From Bacillus thuringiensis (lineage in GTDB: Bacteria > Bacillota > Bacilli > Bacillales > Bacillaceae_G), in the NCBI RefSeq assembly GCF_014932895.1, contig NZ_JACYOF010000001.1:806001-870000 (forward strand): a DNA stretch of 64,000 nt. Direction: 5' to 3'. Shown here in pieces: positions 55,690 to 64,000 of the stretch (position 1 is the first letter of the stretch; every line of letters starts with the position of its first letter). The translations under genes and the position numbers were made by a program. The notes below the pieces were generated by a model. The model ran no database searches and was not told the DNA's origin. It was given only the letters and a program-made list of their open reading frames with translations.

Positions 55690-56823
55690 TTATGATAAAG
55701 CAGGAGCTTTTTCAAGAAGCTCTTTCGCATCAGCGTATTGTAAGCCATGAGCTTCTGCAACTGCTTCGAATGTTACATAGCCATCTAATGTGTTAATACC
55801 TTTTAGTAATGCAGCGTTGCCTAAGCAAGCATCTTTATAGCCTTTGTTCGCAATTTGTACTGCATATGGTACTGTTACGTTTGTTAGTGCAAGAGTTGAT
55901 GTACGCGGAACCGCACCTGGCATATTAGCAACTGCATAATGAACAACGCCATGTTTTTCGTAAGTTGGGTTGTCATGAGTTGTAATACGGTCAGTTGTTT
56001 CGAAAATACCACCTTGGTCAATCGCGATATCTACAACGACAGAACCTGGTTCCATTGATTGAATCATTTCTTCTGTTACAAGTTTTGGCGCTTTTGCACC
56101 TGGAATTAATACTGCTCCAATAACAAGATCAGATTCTTTTACAGCTTCTGCAATGTTGTATGGATTAGACATTAACGTTTTTACTTGGTTACCGAAAATG
56201 TCATCTAATTGACGAAGACGTTCTGCACTTAAGTCGATGATTGTTACATCTGCACCTAAACCTACTGCAATCTTCGCTGCGTTCGTACCAGCTTGACCAC
56301 CGCCGATAATTGTTACTTTGCCGCGTTTTACCCCTGGAACGCCTGCAAGTAAAATACCTTTACCACCTTTGTTTTTCTCAAGGAATTGTGCACCGATTTG
56401 TGCAGACATACGACCAGCTACTTCACTCATTGGTGCAAGTAATGGTAGAGAACGATTGTCTAATTGTACTGTTTCGTATGCAATTGATACAACTTTGTTA
56501 TCAATTAATGCTTTCGTTAATTCTGGTTCTGGAGCTAAGTGTAAGTATGTGAATAAAATTAAACCTTCGCGGAAATAGCCGTATTCACTTGCAACTGGCT
56601 CTTTTACCTTCATAACCATATCTTGATTCCATGCTTCTTCAGCAGTTTCAACAAGTTTCGCACCAGCTTGTACATATTCTTCATCTGTAAAGCCAGATCC
56701 TAAACCTGCTCCTTTTTGAACAAAAACTTCATGACCATTTTGTACTAAATGTACTGCTCCCGCTGGCGTCATTGCCACACGGTTTTCATTGTTTTTAATT
56801 TCTGTTGGAATACCGATACGCAT
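55690..56823 (-). CDS. ald: Alanine dehydrogenase
   Basis: NAD-dependent enzyme (377 residues) that deaminates alanine to pyruvate. It has [20 protein letters not shown] with substrate Arg15, catalytic residues around K74 (MKVKEP) and H95 (YLHLAPEP), and a Rossmann loop [18 protein letters not shown] (about 168-185). In Bacillus it serves growth on alanine, sporulation and the alanine germination balance. GGGGG precedes the ATG. It is monocistronic. Confidence 0.97.
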   Translation of the reverse strand: MRIGIPTEIKNNENRVAMTPAGAVHLVQNGHEVFVQKGAGLGSGFTDEEYVQAGAKLVETAEEAWNQDMVMKVKEPVASEYGYFREGLILFTYLHLAPEPELTKALIDNKVVSIAYETVQLDNRSLPLLAPMSEVAGRMSAQIGAQFLEKNKGGKGILLAGVPGVKRGKVTIIGGGQAGTNAAKIAVGLGADVTIIDLSAERLRQLDDIFGNQVKTLMSNPYNIAEAVKESDLVIGAVLIPGAKAPKLVTEEMIQSMEPGSVVVDIAIDQGGIFETTDRITTHDNPTYEKHGVVHYAVANMPGAVPRTSTLALTNVTVPYAVQIANKGYKDACLGNAALLKGINTLDGYVTFEAVAEAHGLQYADAKELLEKAPALS

Positions 56824-56996
56824 TATTAGTTCCCCCTTGAGTTATGAAATGACCCCTGAATCATTTTTTAAAGCGCTTTCTACGCTCTTATATTCTAACA
56901 TAATATCTCAATATTTGACAAAAAATAATACTAGTTTTCCGATAGATTTAATCTCGCATTAAAGGACCGTATAATCCGCACCTCTCAGTATAAAAG

Positions 56997-57123
56997 ATAA
57001 AGTGAAACTTTAATCAGCCCTCACCAATCGGGCTTTTACGGGCAGTTGATCTCCCACCTATCTTCCCTCGCATTCGCCGAATTTTGAGGTGGGAGTTTTA
57101 CTGCCCACAAATAGCGGGATAAA
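56997..57123 (+). repeat. bcr1-like repeat, copy 2 (short form)
   Basis: A 127-bp element flanked by ATAAA on both sides. Relative to the 60616 copy it lacks the 33-bp block with the first hairpin: AATCAG is followed directly by CCCTCACCAATCGGG. The second hairpin, CTCCCACCT with AGGTGGGAG, is intact. It lies between ald and the SDR gene and fills most of that 335-bp gap. Confidence 0.85.
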
Positions 57124-57158
57124 CTGTCCAATTGTTCAAAATTTCGATTTATTTTATT

Positions 57159-57917
57159 CTATCGATGTCTATGAATAACATCAACTGCACCAGTTACTTC
57201 AATAATTGTACCGGTAATCATATCGGAATCGTCCTCACATAAAAACGCAATGGTTCTTGCGATATCTTCCCCTGTTCCAGATCTACCAATTGGTGTTTGA
57301 TGACCTTTTAGCTGACGTGCTTCTTGAATTGTCGCTTCTTTCATTTCGCCAATTATATCACCAGGACAAACCATATTCGCAGTAATACCGTATTCTGCTT
57401 CTTCATAAGCCACTGTTTTCGTTAACGAAACAAGTCCTACTTTCGCAGCTGCAAAGGCTGAACGATAAATCCATCCCGGCGCGCTATCTGCCCCTTGAAA
57501 TCCGTAATTAATAATACGACCAAAGTTCTGTTTTCTCATAATCGGAACGACAAGTTTTAATAAATGAAATACCGCCGTTAAATTCCCCTGAATCATTTCA
57601 TTCCATTCATCTTCTTCGTAATCGACTAACTTTTTTCGTTCAAATACATATGGACCAGCATTATTAATCAAAAAGTCAATTTTGCCAAAACGGCTCATCG
57701 CTTCTTCTACTATTTTATGTAAATCTTCTTTTTTCGTGACATCCGCTTGCACGAATTGCAGACGCTCTTCCATATTTTTATATGTTTCTTTCATTGTTTC
57801 CATAGCATCTATATCGCTATGATATGTTACTGTTACTGAATATCCTCTAGCCAATAACTTTTCTGTTACTTGCTTTCCTAAACCTTTCGTACCGGCTGTA
57901 ATGAGCGCGTGTCTCAC
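57159..57917 (-). CDS. Short-chain dehydrogenase/reductase
   Basis: Classical SDR of 252 residues. The cofactor loop is TAGTKGLG (about 6-13), then NNAGPYV (about 87), and the catalytic set includes the YRSAFAAAK Tyr/Lys (about 160-168) with the preceding Ser region NYGFQGAD. The substrate is unknown. The start is GTG 57917, 7 bases after AAAGGAGG; longer readings upstream are unsupported. Confidence 0.88.
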   Translation of the reverse strand: MRHALITAGTKGLGKQVTEKLLARGYSVTVTYHSDIDAMETMKETYKNMEERLQFVQADVTKKEDLHKIVEEAMSRFGKIDFLINNAGPYVFERKKLVDYEEDEWNEMIQGNLTAVFHLLKLVVPIMRKQNFGRIINYGFQGADSAPGWIYRSAFAAAKVGLVSLTKTVAYEEAEYGITANMVCPGDIIGEMKEATIQEARQLKGHQTPIGRSGTGEDIARTIAFLCEDDSDMITGTIIEVTGAVDVIHRHR

Positions 57918-58097
57918 AAAACTGCCTCCTTTTAAATTGCTATACTTCATATTTAACAAGTTCTTGTTCCAATTACAACTAAAATGAATTGAAACAGAGT
58001 TTTCAAAATTCTGTAACGTTTCTGGCAAGCGCATTACCAAATTTTGTTTTATAATTAAGTTGTAAACGGTTATAAAAATGATTGGGAGGAATCTACT

Positions 58098-58556
58098 ATG
58101 AATAATACATATACAAATATTTTAATTGCGGTGGACGGTTCTAAAGAAGCAGAAAAAGCCTTTAAAAAAGCAATTCAAGTCGCAAAACGAAACAATGCAA
58201 CATTAACAATCGCTCATATTGTTGATGTAAAAGCATACTCCGCAGTAGAGGCTTATAGCCGCGCGATTGCTGAACGTGCAAATCTATTTGCAGAAGACTT
58301 ATTAGAAGACTACAAAAAAACTGCGCTTGAAGCTGGTCTTGAAAAAATTGAAACTGTATTAGAATTTGGTAATCCTAAATCTAAAATTTCAAAAGAAATC
58401 GCTCCAAACCATAAAGTAGATTTAATTATGTGTGGTGCAACTGGTTTAAATGCTGTTGAACGTTTCCTAATTGGTAGCGTCTCTGAACATATTATTCGCT
58501 ATGCGAAATGCGATGTCCTTGTTGTTCGTGGTGACGAGGAGCAAGGTGATCTTTAA
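58098..58556 (+). CDS. Universal stress protein (UspA family)
   Basis: A 152-residue UspA-fold protein with the ATP-binding pattern: ILIAVDGSKEAEKA at the N-terminus and GATGLNAVERFLIGSVSEHI (about 115-134; the G-x2-G-x9-G-S signature). Such proteins accumulate under starvation or stress; the exact role is unknown. GGGAGG precedes the ATG. It is divergent from the SDR gene and monocistronic. Confidence 0.93.
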   Translation: MNNTYTNILIAVDGSKEAEKAFKKAIQVAKRNNATLTIAHIVDVKAYSAVEAYSRAIAERANLFAEDLLEDYKKTALEAGLEKIETVLEFGNPKSKISKEIAPNHKVDLIMCGATGLNAVERFLIGSVSEHIIRYAKCDVLVVRGDEEQGDL

Positions 58557-58662
58557 TTTATAGATAAAACACCAAGTCCACATGTTTTACTGATAGACAA
58601 GGATAATGAAGTTTAATGCTAAATCTAGCAATGAAGGCATGTTGTTAAACAATTATATGATA

Positions 58663-58697
58663 ATAAAAAAGGAGTGGGGAATTCACTCCTTTTTTTC
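58663..58697 (+). terminator. Terminator of the universal stress protein gene
   Basis: AAAAAAGGAGTG and CACTCCTTTTTTT form a 12-bp stem with a loop of about 7 bases. Confidence 0.9.
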
Positions 58698-58841
58698 ACT
58701 ACATGTTTTTTATTACGACATTTAGTGGTTAAAACCATGAAAAATAGGCGTATCATGCAAAGTGCTGGTACACCTTAAAACTACATTATGGAGTAGCGTC
58801 AGAAAAATGTGGATTTACAACGCTAAGGAAATGTCACTTAT
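58698..58841. other. Unassigned intergenic stretch
   Basis: Between the terminator and the large palindrome I find no gene. Only short frames (up to 12 codons) occur. It may be debris of the insertion event that left the palindrome. Confidence 0.3.
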
Positions 58842-58936
58842 AAAAAAAGCCGATTTCCATCTCTGAAGTGCACCTCCGATAGTTAGACTGTGTCTAACTA
58901 TCGGGGTGCACTTCATCTCAAGGAATCGACTTTTTT
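58842..58936. mobile_element. 95-bp near-perfect palindrome of two IS-like ends
   Basis: TGAAGTGCACCTCCGATAG-TTAGAC (58864-58888) and its near-exact complement (58892-58915) are separated by only three bases; the arms differ by one inserted T. The sequence resembles IS3-family terminal repeats. An outer pair, AAAAAAGCCGATTTCC and GGAATCGACTTTTTT, extends the hairpin. No transposase is present. It could be an internal-deletion relic or a MITE, and its A/T-flanked stem would also terminate transcription. Confidence 0.5.
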
Positions 58937-59054
58937 AGTTCATTAAGTAAGAGGTTTGAAAAAATAGCCTGTATATATTTGAACGATGAATAACTTACCT
59001 ATTTTCTTGTGTTTGTTTACGCCATATACAGAAAATTAAGAAAAACACAACATA

Positions 59055-59204
59055 TTATTTAGCTGTTTGTTGTTGCTTCTTTTTCAAATACTCCGCACGC
59101 AATTTTTCAATTTGCTGCTTTTTATCAAATTTGGCAGGCTTCTGTTTTTCATGAAACTTTGTCACAGCTACCTGACCTTTGTAATCCAATTGATATTTTC
59201 CCAC
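59055..59204 (-). CDS. 49-residue basic small protein
   Basis: A short minus-strand gene: GKYQLDYKGQVAVTKFHEKQ, then a Lys/Gln-rich helical tail ending KKKQQQTAK. TAGGTG lies 6 bases before GTG 59204; another GTG at 59213 would add three residues. Codon use and amphipathic character look real. The family is not recognised. Confidence 0.55.
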   Translation of the reverse strand: MGKYQLDYKGQVAVTKFHEKQKPAKFDKKQQIEKLRAEYLKKKQQQTAK

Positions 59205-59772
59205 TTTGTTCACCTACTTTTCTTGTCTTTAAAGAGAATCTATTCAACAAATATAATATACCTTATTTTACTGAAGTAAACCTTATTACTTTATTAGTTG
59301 CAAAGTCTTTTTACTACTTGTTTAAAAAAATCACCCCTTGTTATTAATTTTTCTACTTATATCTATCTTAATCCTCACTTTATTCAACTAACCTGCCCCG
59401 TTAGTTTAAGTAAGAAACTTCACAATCTCAATAGAGTAAAGATAAATATAGCAACGTGTACTGTTTCTACATTCTCAAATGAAAAGATACTTTGGAATGC
59501 AACATGTAATACAATTAGTGTGTACAAAATTAACTCTATAAAGTGAAACTTTAATCAGCCCTCACCAATCGGGCTTTTATGGGCAGTTGATCTCCACCTA
59601 AATTCTTTGCCCCAGCTGAATTTTGAGGTGGGAGTTTTACTGCCCACAAATAGCGGGATAAAATAAATACGTCTCATTTTCCATTCCTTTCTTATTTCCT
59701 AACATTAGGTCAACATACATTTTTTAGAAATAGACGGACAAAATATATGTGTTTAGAAAAGGAGGATGCTAC
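59205..59772. other. Intergenic region with a repeat
   Basis: It contains bcr1-like copy 3 (59538-59662). Between 59205 and 59537 I see only AT-rich sequence, with frames lacking ribosome sites. Confidence 0.45.
59538..59662 (+). repeat. bcr1-like repeat, copy 3 (short form)
   Basis: A 125-bp element bounded by ATAAA, with the same 33-bp internal deletion and the same CCCTCACC junction as copy 2. The second hairpin has a slightly weakened arm (CTCCACCT versus AGGTGGGAG). Confidence 0.85.
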
Positions 59773-59952
59773 ATGGATGATTCTGAACGTATTATTTTAG
59801 ATGTGAATGGAAAAGAAATCGAAATGTTAGATACGATTCGTACACATTTTAAAGAAAAACATGGTGTAGAACTAAGTAATGGTGCACTACTGCGAGACTT
59901 GATGGATATTGAGTATATTCGAATTACGGAAGATCGACATAAGTATGATTAA
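59773..59952 (+). CDS. 59-residue conserved small protein
   Basis: A small acidic protein, DDSERIILDVNGKEIEMLDT at the N-terminus and FKEKHGVELSNGALLRDLMD in the middle. The second half looks like a helix pair with a conserved Asn-Gly turn, vaguely ribbon-helix-helix-like. AAAGGAGG precedes the ATG at 59773 by 7 bases, and a terminator follows. Function unknown. Confidence 0.7.
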   Translation: MDDSERIILDVNGKEIEMLDTIRTHFKEKHGVELSNGALLRDLMDIEYIRITEDRHKYD

Positions 59953-59963
59953 TCGATGAAACT

Positions 59964-59994
59964 TTAAGCCTAGAACAGACTGCTCTAGGCTTAA
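59964..59994 (+). terminator. Terminator of the 59-residue gene
   Basis: TTAAGCCTAGA (59964-59974) and TCTAGGCTTAA (59984-59994) form an 11-bp stem. The T run is modest. Confidence 0.7.
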
Positions 59995-60052
59995 TTACAT
60001 CCACACGAAGAATGTTATAATTAGTAAAAACAAGTGTGGAGGATACCAAAAT

Positions 60053-60619
60053 ATGAAGTCTGAAAATATCTCAAAACATTTTCATACATTACATGTACAA
60101 AGAAGCGAGTTCCTTCCCCATCTCCATTCACTATCTCAAGAACAACTATGGTATCGGCAAAAGAATGGAAAATGGTCTATTGGAGAGCATTTTTATCACT
60201 TATATTTAATTGCGAGAATGCTAAAAGTAGCGATTAAATTCTCTTTCACTCTTATCCCTTATGCCAAACTCAGAAGAAACACCCCATTTGCAACCGAAAT
60301 CCATGATATTTATGCCGAATATAAAGAAAAACATGGAAACGGCATGAAAGCCCCTTGGATTTTAATACCTTCGAAAAAAATCTATCACTCTATGAACGTG
60401 AAAGAATTAGAAAAATTGCTTTCACATGAAACAGAAGAAATAAAAAAACTAGTTCAAAATATAGAAGAAAATATCGCAGGACATATCGTATTTTTAGACC
60501 CCATTGCTCACTATCCTAACCTTATACAATCTATCCAGCTTTTAGCGATACATGAGAGGCATCACTTTATGATTATGAAAAATAACCATGAAACGATAGA
60601 TAATTACTTAAAAATATAA
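60053..60619 (+). CDS. DinB family protein
   Basis: A 188-residue four-helix DinB/YfiT-like protein. The metal-type His residues appear as WSIGEHFYHLYL (His45/His49 region) and AIHERHHFMI near the C-terminus. Such proteins include thiol-dependent enzymes and damage-inducible proteins of unknown activity. GTGGAGGA precedes the ATG by 9 bases. The stop codon TAA lies inside the ATAAA that bounds a bcr1-like repeat. Confidence 0.85.
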   Translation: MKSENISKHFHTLHVQRSEFLPHLHSLSQEQLWYRQKNGKWSIGEHFYHLYLIARMLKVAIKFSFTLIPYAKLRRNTPFATEIHDIYAEYKEKHGNGMKAPWILIPSKKIYHSMNVKELEKLLSHETEEIKKLVQNIEENIAGHIVFLDPIAHYPNLIQSIQLLAIHERHHFMIMKNNHETIDNYLKI

Positions 60620-60774
60620 AGTGAAACTTTAATCAGTGGGGGTTTTGTTCATCCCCCACTGATTATCAGTCCGCACCAATCGGGCTTTCACGGGCTGTTG
60701 ATCTCCCACCTAACTTCTTTGCTCCAGCCGAATTTTGAGGTGGGAGTTTTACTGCCCACAAATAGCGGGATAAA
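60616..60774 (+). repeat. bcr1-like repeat, copy 4 (long form)
   Basis: The best full-length copy, 159 bp, bounded by ATAAA at each end. Hairpin 1 is ATCAGTGGGGG/CCCCCACTGAT and hairpin 2 is CTCCCACCT/AGGTGGGAG. It starts one base before the TAA of the DinB gene. All copies in the window have the same orientation. Confidence 0.9.
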
Positions 60775-60788
60775 TGCGAATATGTATA

Positions 60789-60828
60789 CAAAAAGGTAAG
60801 GTGCTTCCTACAAAAGCACCTTACCTTC
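60789..60828. terminator. Terminator of argG-argH
   Basis: AAGGTAAGGTGCTT and AAGCACCTTACCTT form a 14-bp stem with a 7-base loop. T runs on the minus transcript follow. Confidence 0.92.
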
Positions 60829-60843
60829 TATATCATACATCAT

Positions 60844-62232
60844 TCAATTTTTTACCGACTCTGCAACTAACCCCTTCGCTTTCTCCAAGGCCTTTTCAAT
60901 CTGTTCAAACCCCGTTCCACCTGCGCTATTACGACGCTTTACAGCTTCATATGGCGACAGAACTTCATACAAATCTTCTTCAAATAATGAACTCATTTCT
61001 TTATATGTTTCAAGTGGTACATCTAATAAATAAATGCCTTTTTGTGTGCAATGTAGAACTAACTTTCCAACAATTTCATGAGCTTGACGGAATGGTAGTC
61101 CTTTGTTCGCTAAGTAGTCCGCAATTTCTGTTGCGTTAGAGAAATCTTGCGTCACAGCTTGCCCCATTTTTTCTTTGCTTACAGTCATCGTTTCTAACAT
61201 GCCTGCCATAATATGAAGGCATCCTTCTACTGTTTTTACTGTATCGAACATTCCTTCTTTATCTTCTTGCAAGTCTTTATTGTACGCGAGTGGTAATCCT
61301 TTCATTACTGTAAGTAAACTAAATAAATTACCGTATACTCTTCCCGTTTTACCACGGATGAGTTCCGCCATATCTGGATTTTTCTTTTGCGGCATAATAC
61401 TGCTTCCCGTTGCGTATTGATCGCTCATTTCAATAAATTGAAACTCTTGGCTACTCCATAAAATAAGTTCTTCGCAAAAGCGTGATAAGTGCATCATGAG
61501 CATTGATGAGTTACTTAAAAACTCCAGTATGAAATCACGATCGCTTACCGCATCTAAACTATTTTCATAGATTCCATTAAATCCGAGAAGCTCCGCACTA
61601 TATTCTCGGTCAATCGGGAATGTTGTCCCAGCTAACGCTCCTGCTCCTAATGGTGAAATGTTAATACGCTTTAATGAATCTTCATAACGATTCACATCGC
61701 GCTCTAACATCCAAAAGTAAGCGAGAATATGATGCGCAAATGATATAGGTTGTGCACGCTGTAAGTGCGTATATCCAGGCATAATGGTTTCAATATTATT
61801 TTCCGCTTGATGAACAAGAACAGTTTGCAATTGTTTAGTAGCTTTTATAATATGTTCTACTTTTTCTTTTAAATATAAATGCATATCTGTCGCTACTTGA
61901 TCGTTACGACTTCGACCTGTATGAAGTTTCCCTCCTACTTCACCGATTTTTTCAATTAACATCTTTTCGATATTTAAATGAATGTCTTCAGCTTCAACCG
62001 AGAAATGCAACTTATTTTGTTTCGCTTCCTCTAATAAATATTGAAGCCCGATCTTTATTTTCTCTGCCTCTTCTTTCGTAACGATGCCTTGCTTTGCTAG
62101 CATCGTTACGTGTGCAATACTCCCATTTATATCTTGATTGACTAATTGTTGATCAAAGGAGATGGATGCTCCAAACTCTTCCACCCATGCTTCCGCTTCT
62201 TCTGTAAAACGTCCGCCCCAAAGTTTGCTCAC
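60844..62232 (-). CDS. argH: Argininosuccinate lyase
   Basis: Last enzyme of arginine synthesis, splitting argininosuccinate into arginine and fumarate. The 462-residue protein has the superfamily signature [12 protein letters not shown] (about 280-291, with catalytic Ser), [13 protein letters not shown] near 105 and [10 protein letters not shown] near 158. The start is GTG 62232 with AAGGTGG upstream; it overlaps the argG stop by 4 bases (GTGA). Confidence 0.97.
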   Translation of the reverse strand: MSKLWGGRFTEEAEAWVEEFGASISFDQQLVNQDINGSIAHVTMLAKQGIVTKEEAEKIKIGLQYLLEEAKQNKLHFSVEAEDIHLNIEKMLIEKIGEVGGKLHTGRSRNDQVATDMHLYLKEKVEHIIKATKQLQTVLVHQAENNIETIMPGYTHLQRAQPISFAHHILAYFWMLERDVNRYEDSLKRINISPLGAGALAGTTFPIDREYSAELLGFNGIYENSLDAVSDRDFILEFLSNSSMLMMHLSRFCEELILWSSQEFQFIEMSDQYATGSSIMPQKKNPDMAELIRGKTGRVYGNLFSLLTVMKGLPLAYNKDLQEDKEGMFDTVKTVEGCLHIMAGMLETMTVSKEKMGQAVTQDFSNATEIADYLANKGLPFRQAHEIVGKLVLHCTQKGIYLLDVPLETYKEMSSLFEEDLYEVLSPYEAVKRRNSAGGTGFEQIEKALEKAKGLVAESVKN

Positions 62233-63434
62233 GCTTCCACCTTCTTTTGATTCACTTGACTGTATACTTTCGTAGGTAAACCGAATAATGAAATGAATCC
62301 AACTGCTGCATCATGATTAAATTCATCATGAGCAGTATACGTAGCTAACTTCTCATCGTATAAAGAGTATTCAGATTTACGCCCTTCTACAATCGCATGA
62401 CCTTTAAATAATTTCACACGCACTGTACCTGTTACATGCTTTTGCGTTTCTTGTAAAAATGCATGAAGCGCTTGTTTTAAAGGAGAGAACCATAAGCCAT
62501 TATAAATAAGTTCTGTTATTTTCTGTTCAATCACCGGTTTAAAATGCGCTACTTCTTTTACGTGTGTTAAATCTTCCAGCTCTTTATGCGCAGTGATCAA
62601 CGTCATTGCTGCCGGGCATTCGTATACTTCACGAGATTTAATACCGACAAGACGATTTTCTACGTGATCGATACGTCCAACGCCGTGTTTTCCAGCAAGT
62701 GCATTTAACGTTTTAATTAATTCTGAAAGTGAATATGCAGTGCCGTTTAAAGTAGTCGGTACTCCTGCTTCAAATCCGATTTCTACAAACTCTGGTTTAT
62801 TCGGTGTATCTTCTAATGCTAATGTCATTTCGTATGCTTCTTCTGGCGGCGCTGCCCACGGATCTTCTAAAATTCCACATTCATTGCTGCGTCCCCATAA
62901 GTTTTGATCAATTGAAAATGGGCTATCTAAATTAATTGGAATTGGTACATCGTTTTCTTTTGCATATGCAATTTCTTCTTCACGTGACCACTTCCATTCA
63001 CGTACAGGTGCAATCACTTCTAAGTAAGGATTTAATGCTTGAATAGAAACTTCAAAACGAACTTGGTCATTTCCTTTCCCTGTACATCCGTGCGCAACTG
63101 CACTTGCCCCTTCTTGTTCTGCAATTTCCACTAATTTTTTCGCGATAAGCGGACGAGATAATGCAGAGACAAGAGGGTATTTTCCTTCGTATAATGTATG
63201 AGCTTGCATTGCCATCAATGCATATTCATTCGCAAATTCTTCTTGAACATCAATCATATATGATTTAATTGCACCTACTGAAAGTGCTTTTTCTTTTACA
63301 AATGCTAAGTCTTTACCTTCCCCTAAATCTAAACAAAGCGCGATAATATCATAATTCTTCTCTTGTAACCATTTAATTGCAACGGAAGTATCAAGACCTC
63401 CGGAATATGCTAATACAACTTTTTTCTTCTCCAT
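62229..63434 (-). CDS. argG: Argininosuccinate synthase
   Basis: ATP-dependent ligation of citrulline and aspartate to argininosuccinate. The 401-residue protein has the PP-loop AYSGGLDTS near the N-terminus, [13 protein letters not shown] near 116 and the citrulline-binding ECGILEDPW near 190. The ATG at 63434 follows GGGGGG. It is the first gene of argGH, and an ArgR-like box lies between promoter and start. Confidence 0.97.
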   Translation of the reverse strand: MEKKKVVLAYSGGLDTSVAIKWLQEKNYDIIALCLDLGEGKDLAFVKEKALSVGAIKSYMIDVQEEFANEYALMAMQAHTLYEGKYPLVSALSRPLIAKKLVEIAEQEGASAVAHGCTGKGNDQVRFEVSIQALNPYLEVIAPVREWKWSREEEIAYAKENDVPIPINLDSPFSIDQNLWGRSNECGILEDPWAAPPEEAYEMTLALEDTPNKPEFVEIGFEAGVPTTLNGTAYSLSELIKTLNALAGKHGVGRIDHVENRLVGIKSREVYECPAAMTLITAHKELEDLTHVKEVAHFKPVIEQKITELIYNGLWFSPLKQALHAFLQETQKHVTGTVRVKLFKGHAIVEGRKSEYSLYDEKLATYTAHDEFNHDAAVGFISLFGLPTKVYSQVNQKKVEA

Positions 63435-63447
63435 TTTGCATCCCCCT

Positions 63448-63466
63448 AAAGAATAAATATTCATTA
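63448..63466 (-). promoter_or_regulatory. ArgR/AhrC-like operator
   Basis: On the minus strand AATGAATATTTATTCTTT fits the ARG-box form TGAAT-W4-ATTC, just upstream of the argG ribosome site. ArgR with arginine should repress argGH here. Confidence 0.6.
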
Positions 63467-63600
63467 TCTTTTATAATAATTCAAACTTTAACACCTTTCA
63501 CAAAATGTATCAAGAGGAATTTTCAATTTTTTTCAAACAATTTCGTCGAACTTCTTTCTATTTTTATGTACAATATAAGCAGGAAAATAGGGGTGAACTT

Positions 63601-63918
63601 ATGGAAAAATATTTCGTATACGATGAACATCTAGGAATTGAAATTCCACATTTACAAGAAGACTGGGAAGACATCCCCGAAAAAAAGCAACATGCTATTT
63701 TGCTCAAATGGGAACAAGTCCGCGGGAAAATCCCTGATCGTATAAAAGAACTGGAACACTATATTAATGCAAAACAACATCATTTAAATAACGAAGAGGA
63801 CTTCGAAATTTCTTGCAAGCTTAATTCAGAAATTGCCGATCTCGCTTCCATCATTAATGATCTTTGGCTTTGGTATCGACTCACCCAAAATGTATCTGAG
63901 GGAAAAGCACACCAATGA
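63601..63918 (+). CDS. Conserved hypothetical protein
   Basis: A 105-residue soluble protein, VYDEHLGIEIPHLQEDWEDI at the N-terminus, then a helical, charged body with WEQVRGKIPDRIKELEHYI and a C-terminal LWLWYRLTQN. I recognise no family with certainty. GGGGTG precedes the ATG at 63601; an upstream extension to 63505 is unsupported. It diverges from argG. Confidence 0.75.
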   Translation: MEKYFVYDEHLGIEIPHLQEDWEDIPEKKQHAILLKWEQVRGKIPDRIKELEHYINAKQHHLNNEEDFEISCKLNSEIADLASIINDLWLWYRLTQNVSEGKAHQ

Positions 63919-63919
63919 A

Positions 63920-63957
63920 AAGAGCATGCCCCTCATTTATTTCGGGTCATGCTTTTT
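63920..63957. terminator. Bidirectional terminator
   Basis: AAAAGAGCATG.CC and GG.CATGCTTTTTT pair around a loop of about 11 bases, after the hypothetical gene. In reverse it would end the gene entering from the right edge. Confidence 0.8.
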
Positions 63958-64000
63958 TGTCGTAACACGATTTACAATATATTTCTTGTGCTGTTTTTGC
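63947..64000 (-). CDS. C-terminal end of a gene entering from the right edge
   Basis: On the minus strand the frame open to the window edge reads AKTAQEIYCKSCYDKKA and stops with TGA inside the terminator. The Cys-x2-Cys pair suggests a small zinc-ribbon end. Only 17 codons are visible, so identity and reality are uncertain. Confidence 0.35.
   Translation of the reverse strand, partial: AKTAQEIYCKSCYDKKA

Noticed and set aside
59298-59546. 82-codon plus-strand frame
   Set aside because: No ribosome site, runs into a bcr1-like repeat and has an unstructured composition.
56900-60800. CRISPR array suggested by repeated blocks
   Set aside because: The repeats are 125-160 bp, separated by genes and kilobases, with no short regular repeats or spacers and no cas genes.

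Overview
The window is a stretch of chromosomal backbone from a low-GC, spore-forming Firmicute of the Bacillus cereus group. Gene content and order (infC-rpmI-rplT, thrS, ytxC, dnaI/dnaB/nrdR, speH, gapB, coaE, ytaF, mutM, polA, phoPR, mdh-icd-citZ, ytwI/ytvI, fxsA, pyk-pfkA, accAD, malic enzyme, dnaE, ytrH/ytrI, nrnA, ytoI, ytkL) match the corresponding Bacillus region. The group assignment rests on several copies of a roughly 125-160 bp repeat with the features of bcr1, a repeat known from the B. cereus group. No phage, CRISPR array, tRNA, rRNA or intact insertion sequence is visible.

Layout. 0-5.3 kb: a CPBP membrane protease, two tandem paralogous membrane proteins, and an HlyD/DHA2 efflux operon divergent from a TetR regulator. 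5.3-15.5 kb (mostly minus strand): M42 aminopeptidase, all-alpha dUTPase, the infC-rpmI-rplT operon with an L20-type leader and an AUU start, thrS with a T-box leader, ytxC, a DUF4177-like gene without a normal start, dnaI, dnaB and nrdR. 15.7-30.2 kb: speH, gapB with probable CcpN sites, coaE, ytaF, mutM, polA, phoR/phoP, a MaoC-like protein, mdh, icd, citZ. 30.5-44.1 kb: ytwI, ytvI, fxsA, pyk-pfkA, accA/accD, a GntR regulator, malic enzyme, dnaE. 44.2-50.7 kb: ytrH/ytrI, nrnA, ytpI, ytoI, ytkL and a prolidase-like peptidase. 50.7-60.8 kb is the accessory-looking part: small lipoproteins, DUF2785, a frameshifted anti-sigma-factor remnant, acetyltransferases, cupin, Ser/Gly-tailed membrane protein, ald, SDR, universal stress protein, DinB, three repeat copies and a near-perfect palindrome made of two insertion-sequence-like ends. 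60.8-64 kb: argG-argH with a probable ArgR box, and a small downstream gene.

Much of the middle is central carbon metabolism: upper TCA cycle (citZ-icd-mdh), lower glycolysis (pfkA-pyk), gluconeogenic gapB, malic enzyme and acetyl-CoA carboxylase. It is interleaved with replication and repair genes (dnaB, dnaI, polA, dnaE, mutM). Regulation readable from the sequence includes two well-supported RNA leaders (L20, T-box), a possible attenuator in front of the efflux operon, a structured leader before speH, TetR palindromes, CcpN-like boxes and an ArgR-like box.

I see no large undescribed system. The best candidates for something new are the terminator inside the efflux operon leader, the cluster of repeats with two structural subtypes, the IS-end palindrome, and the speH leader.
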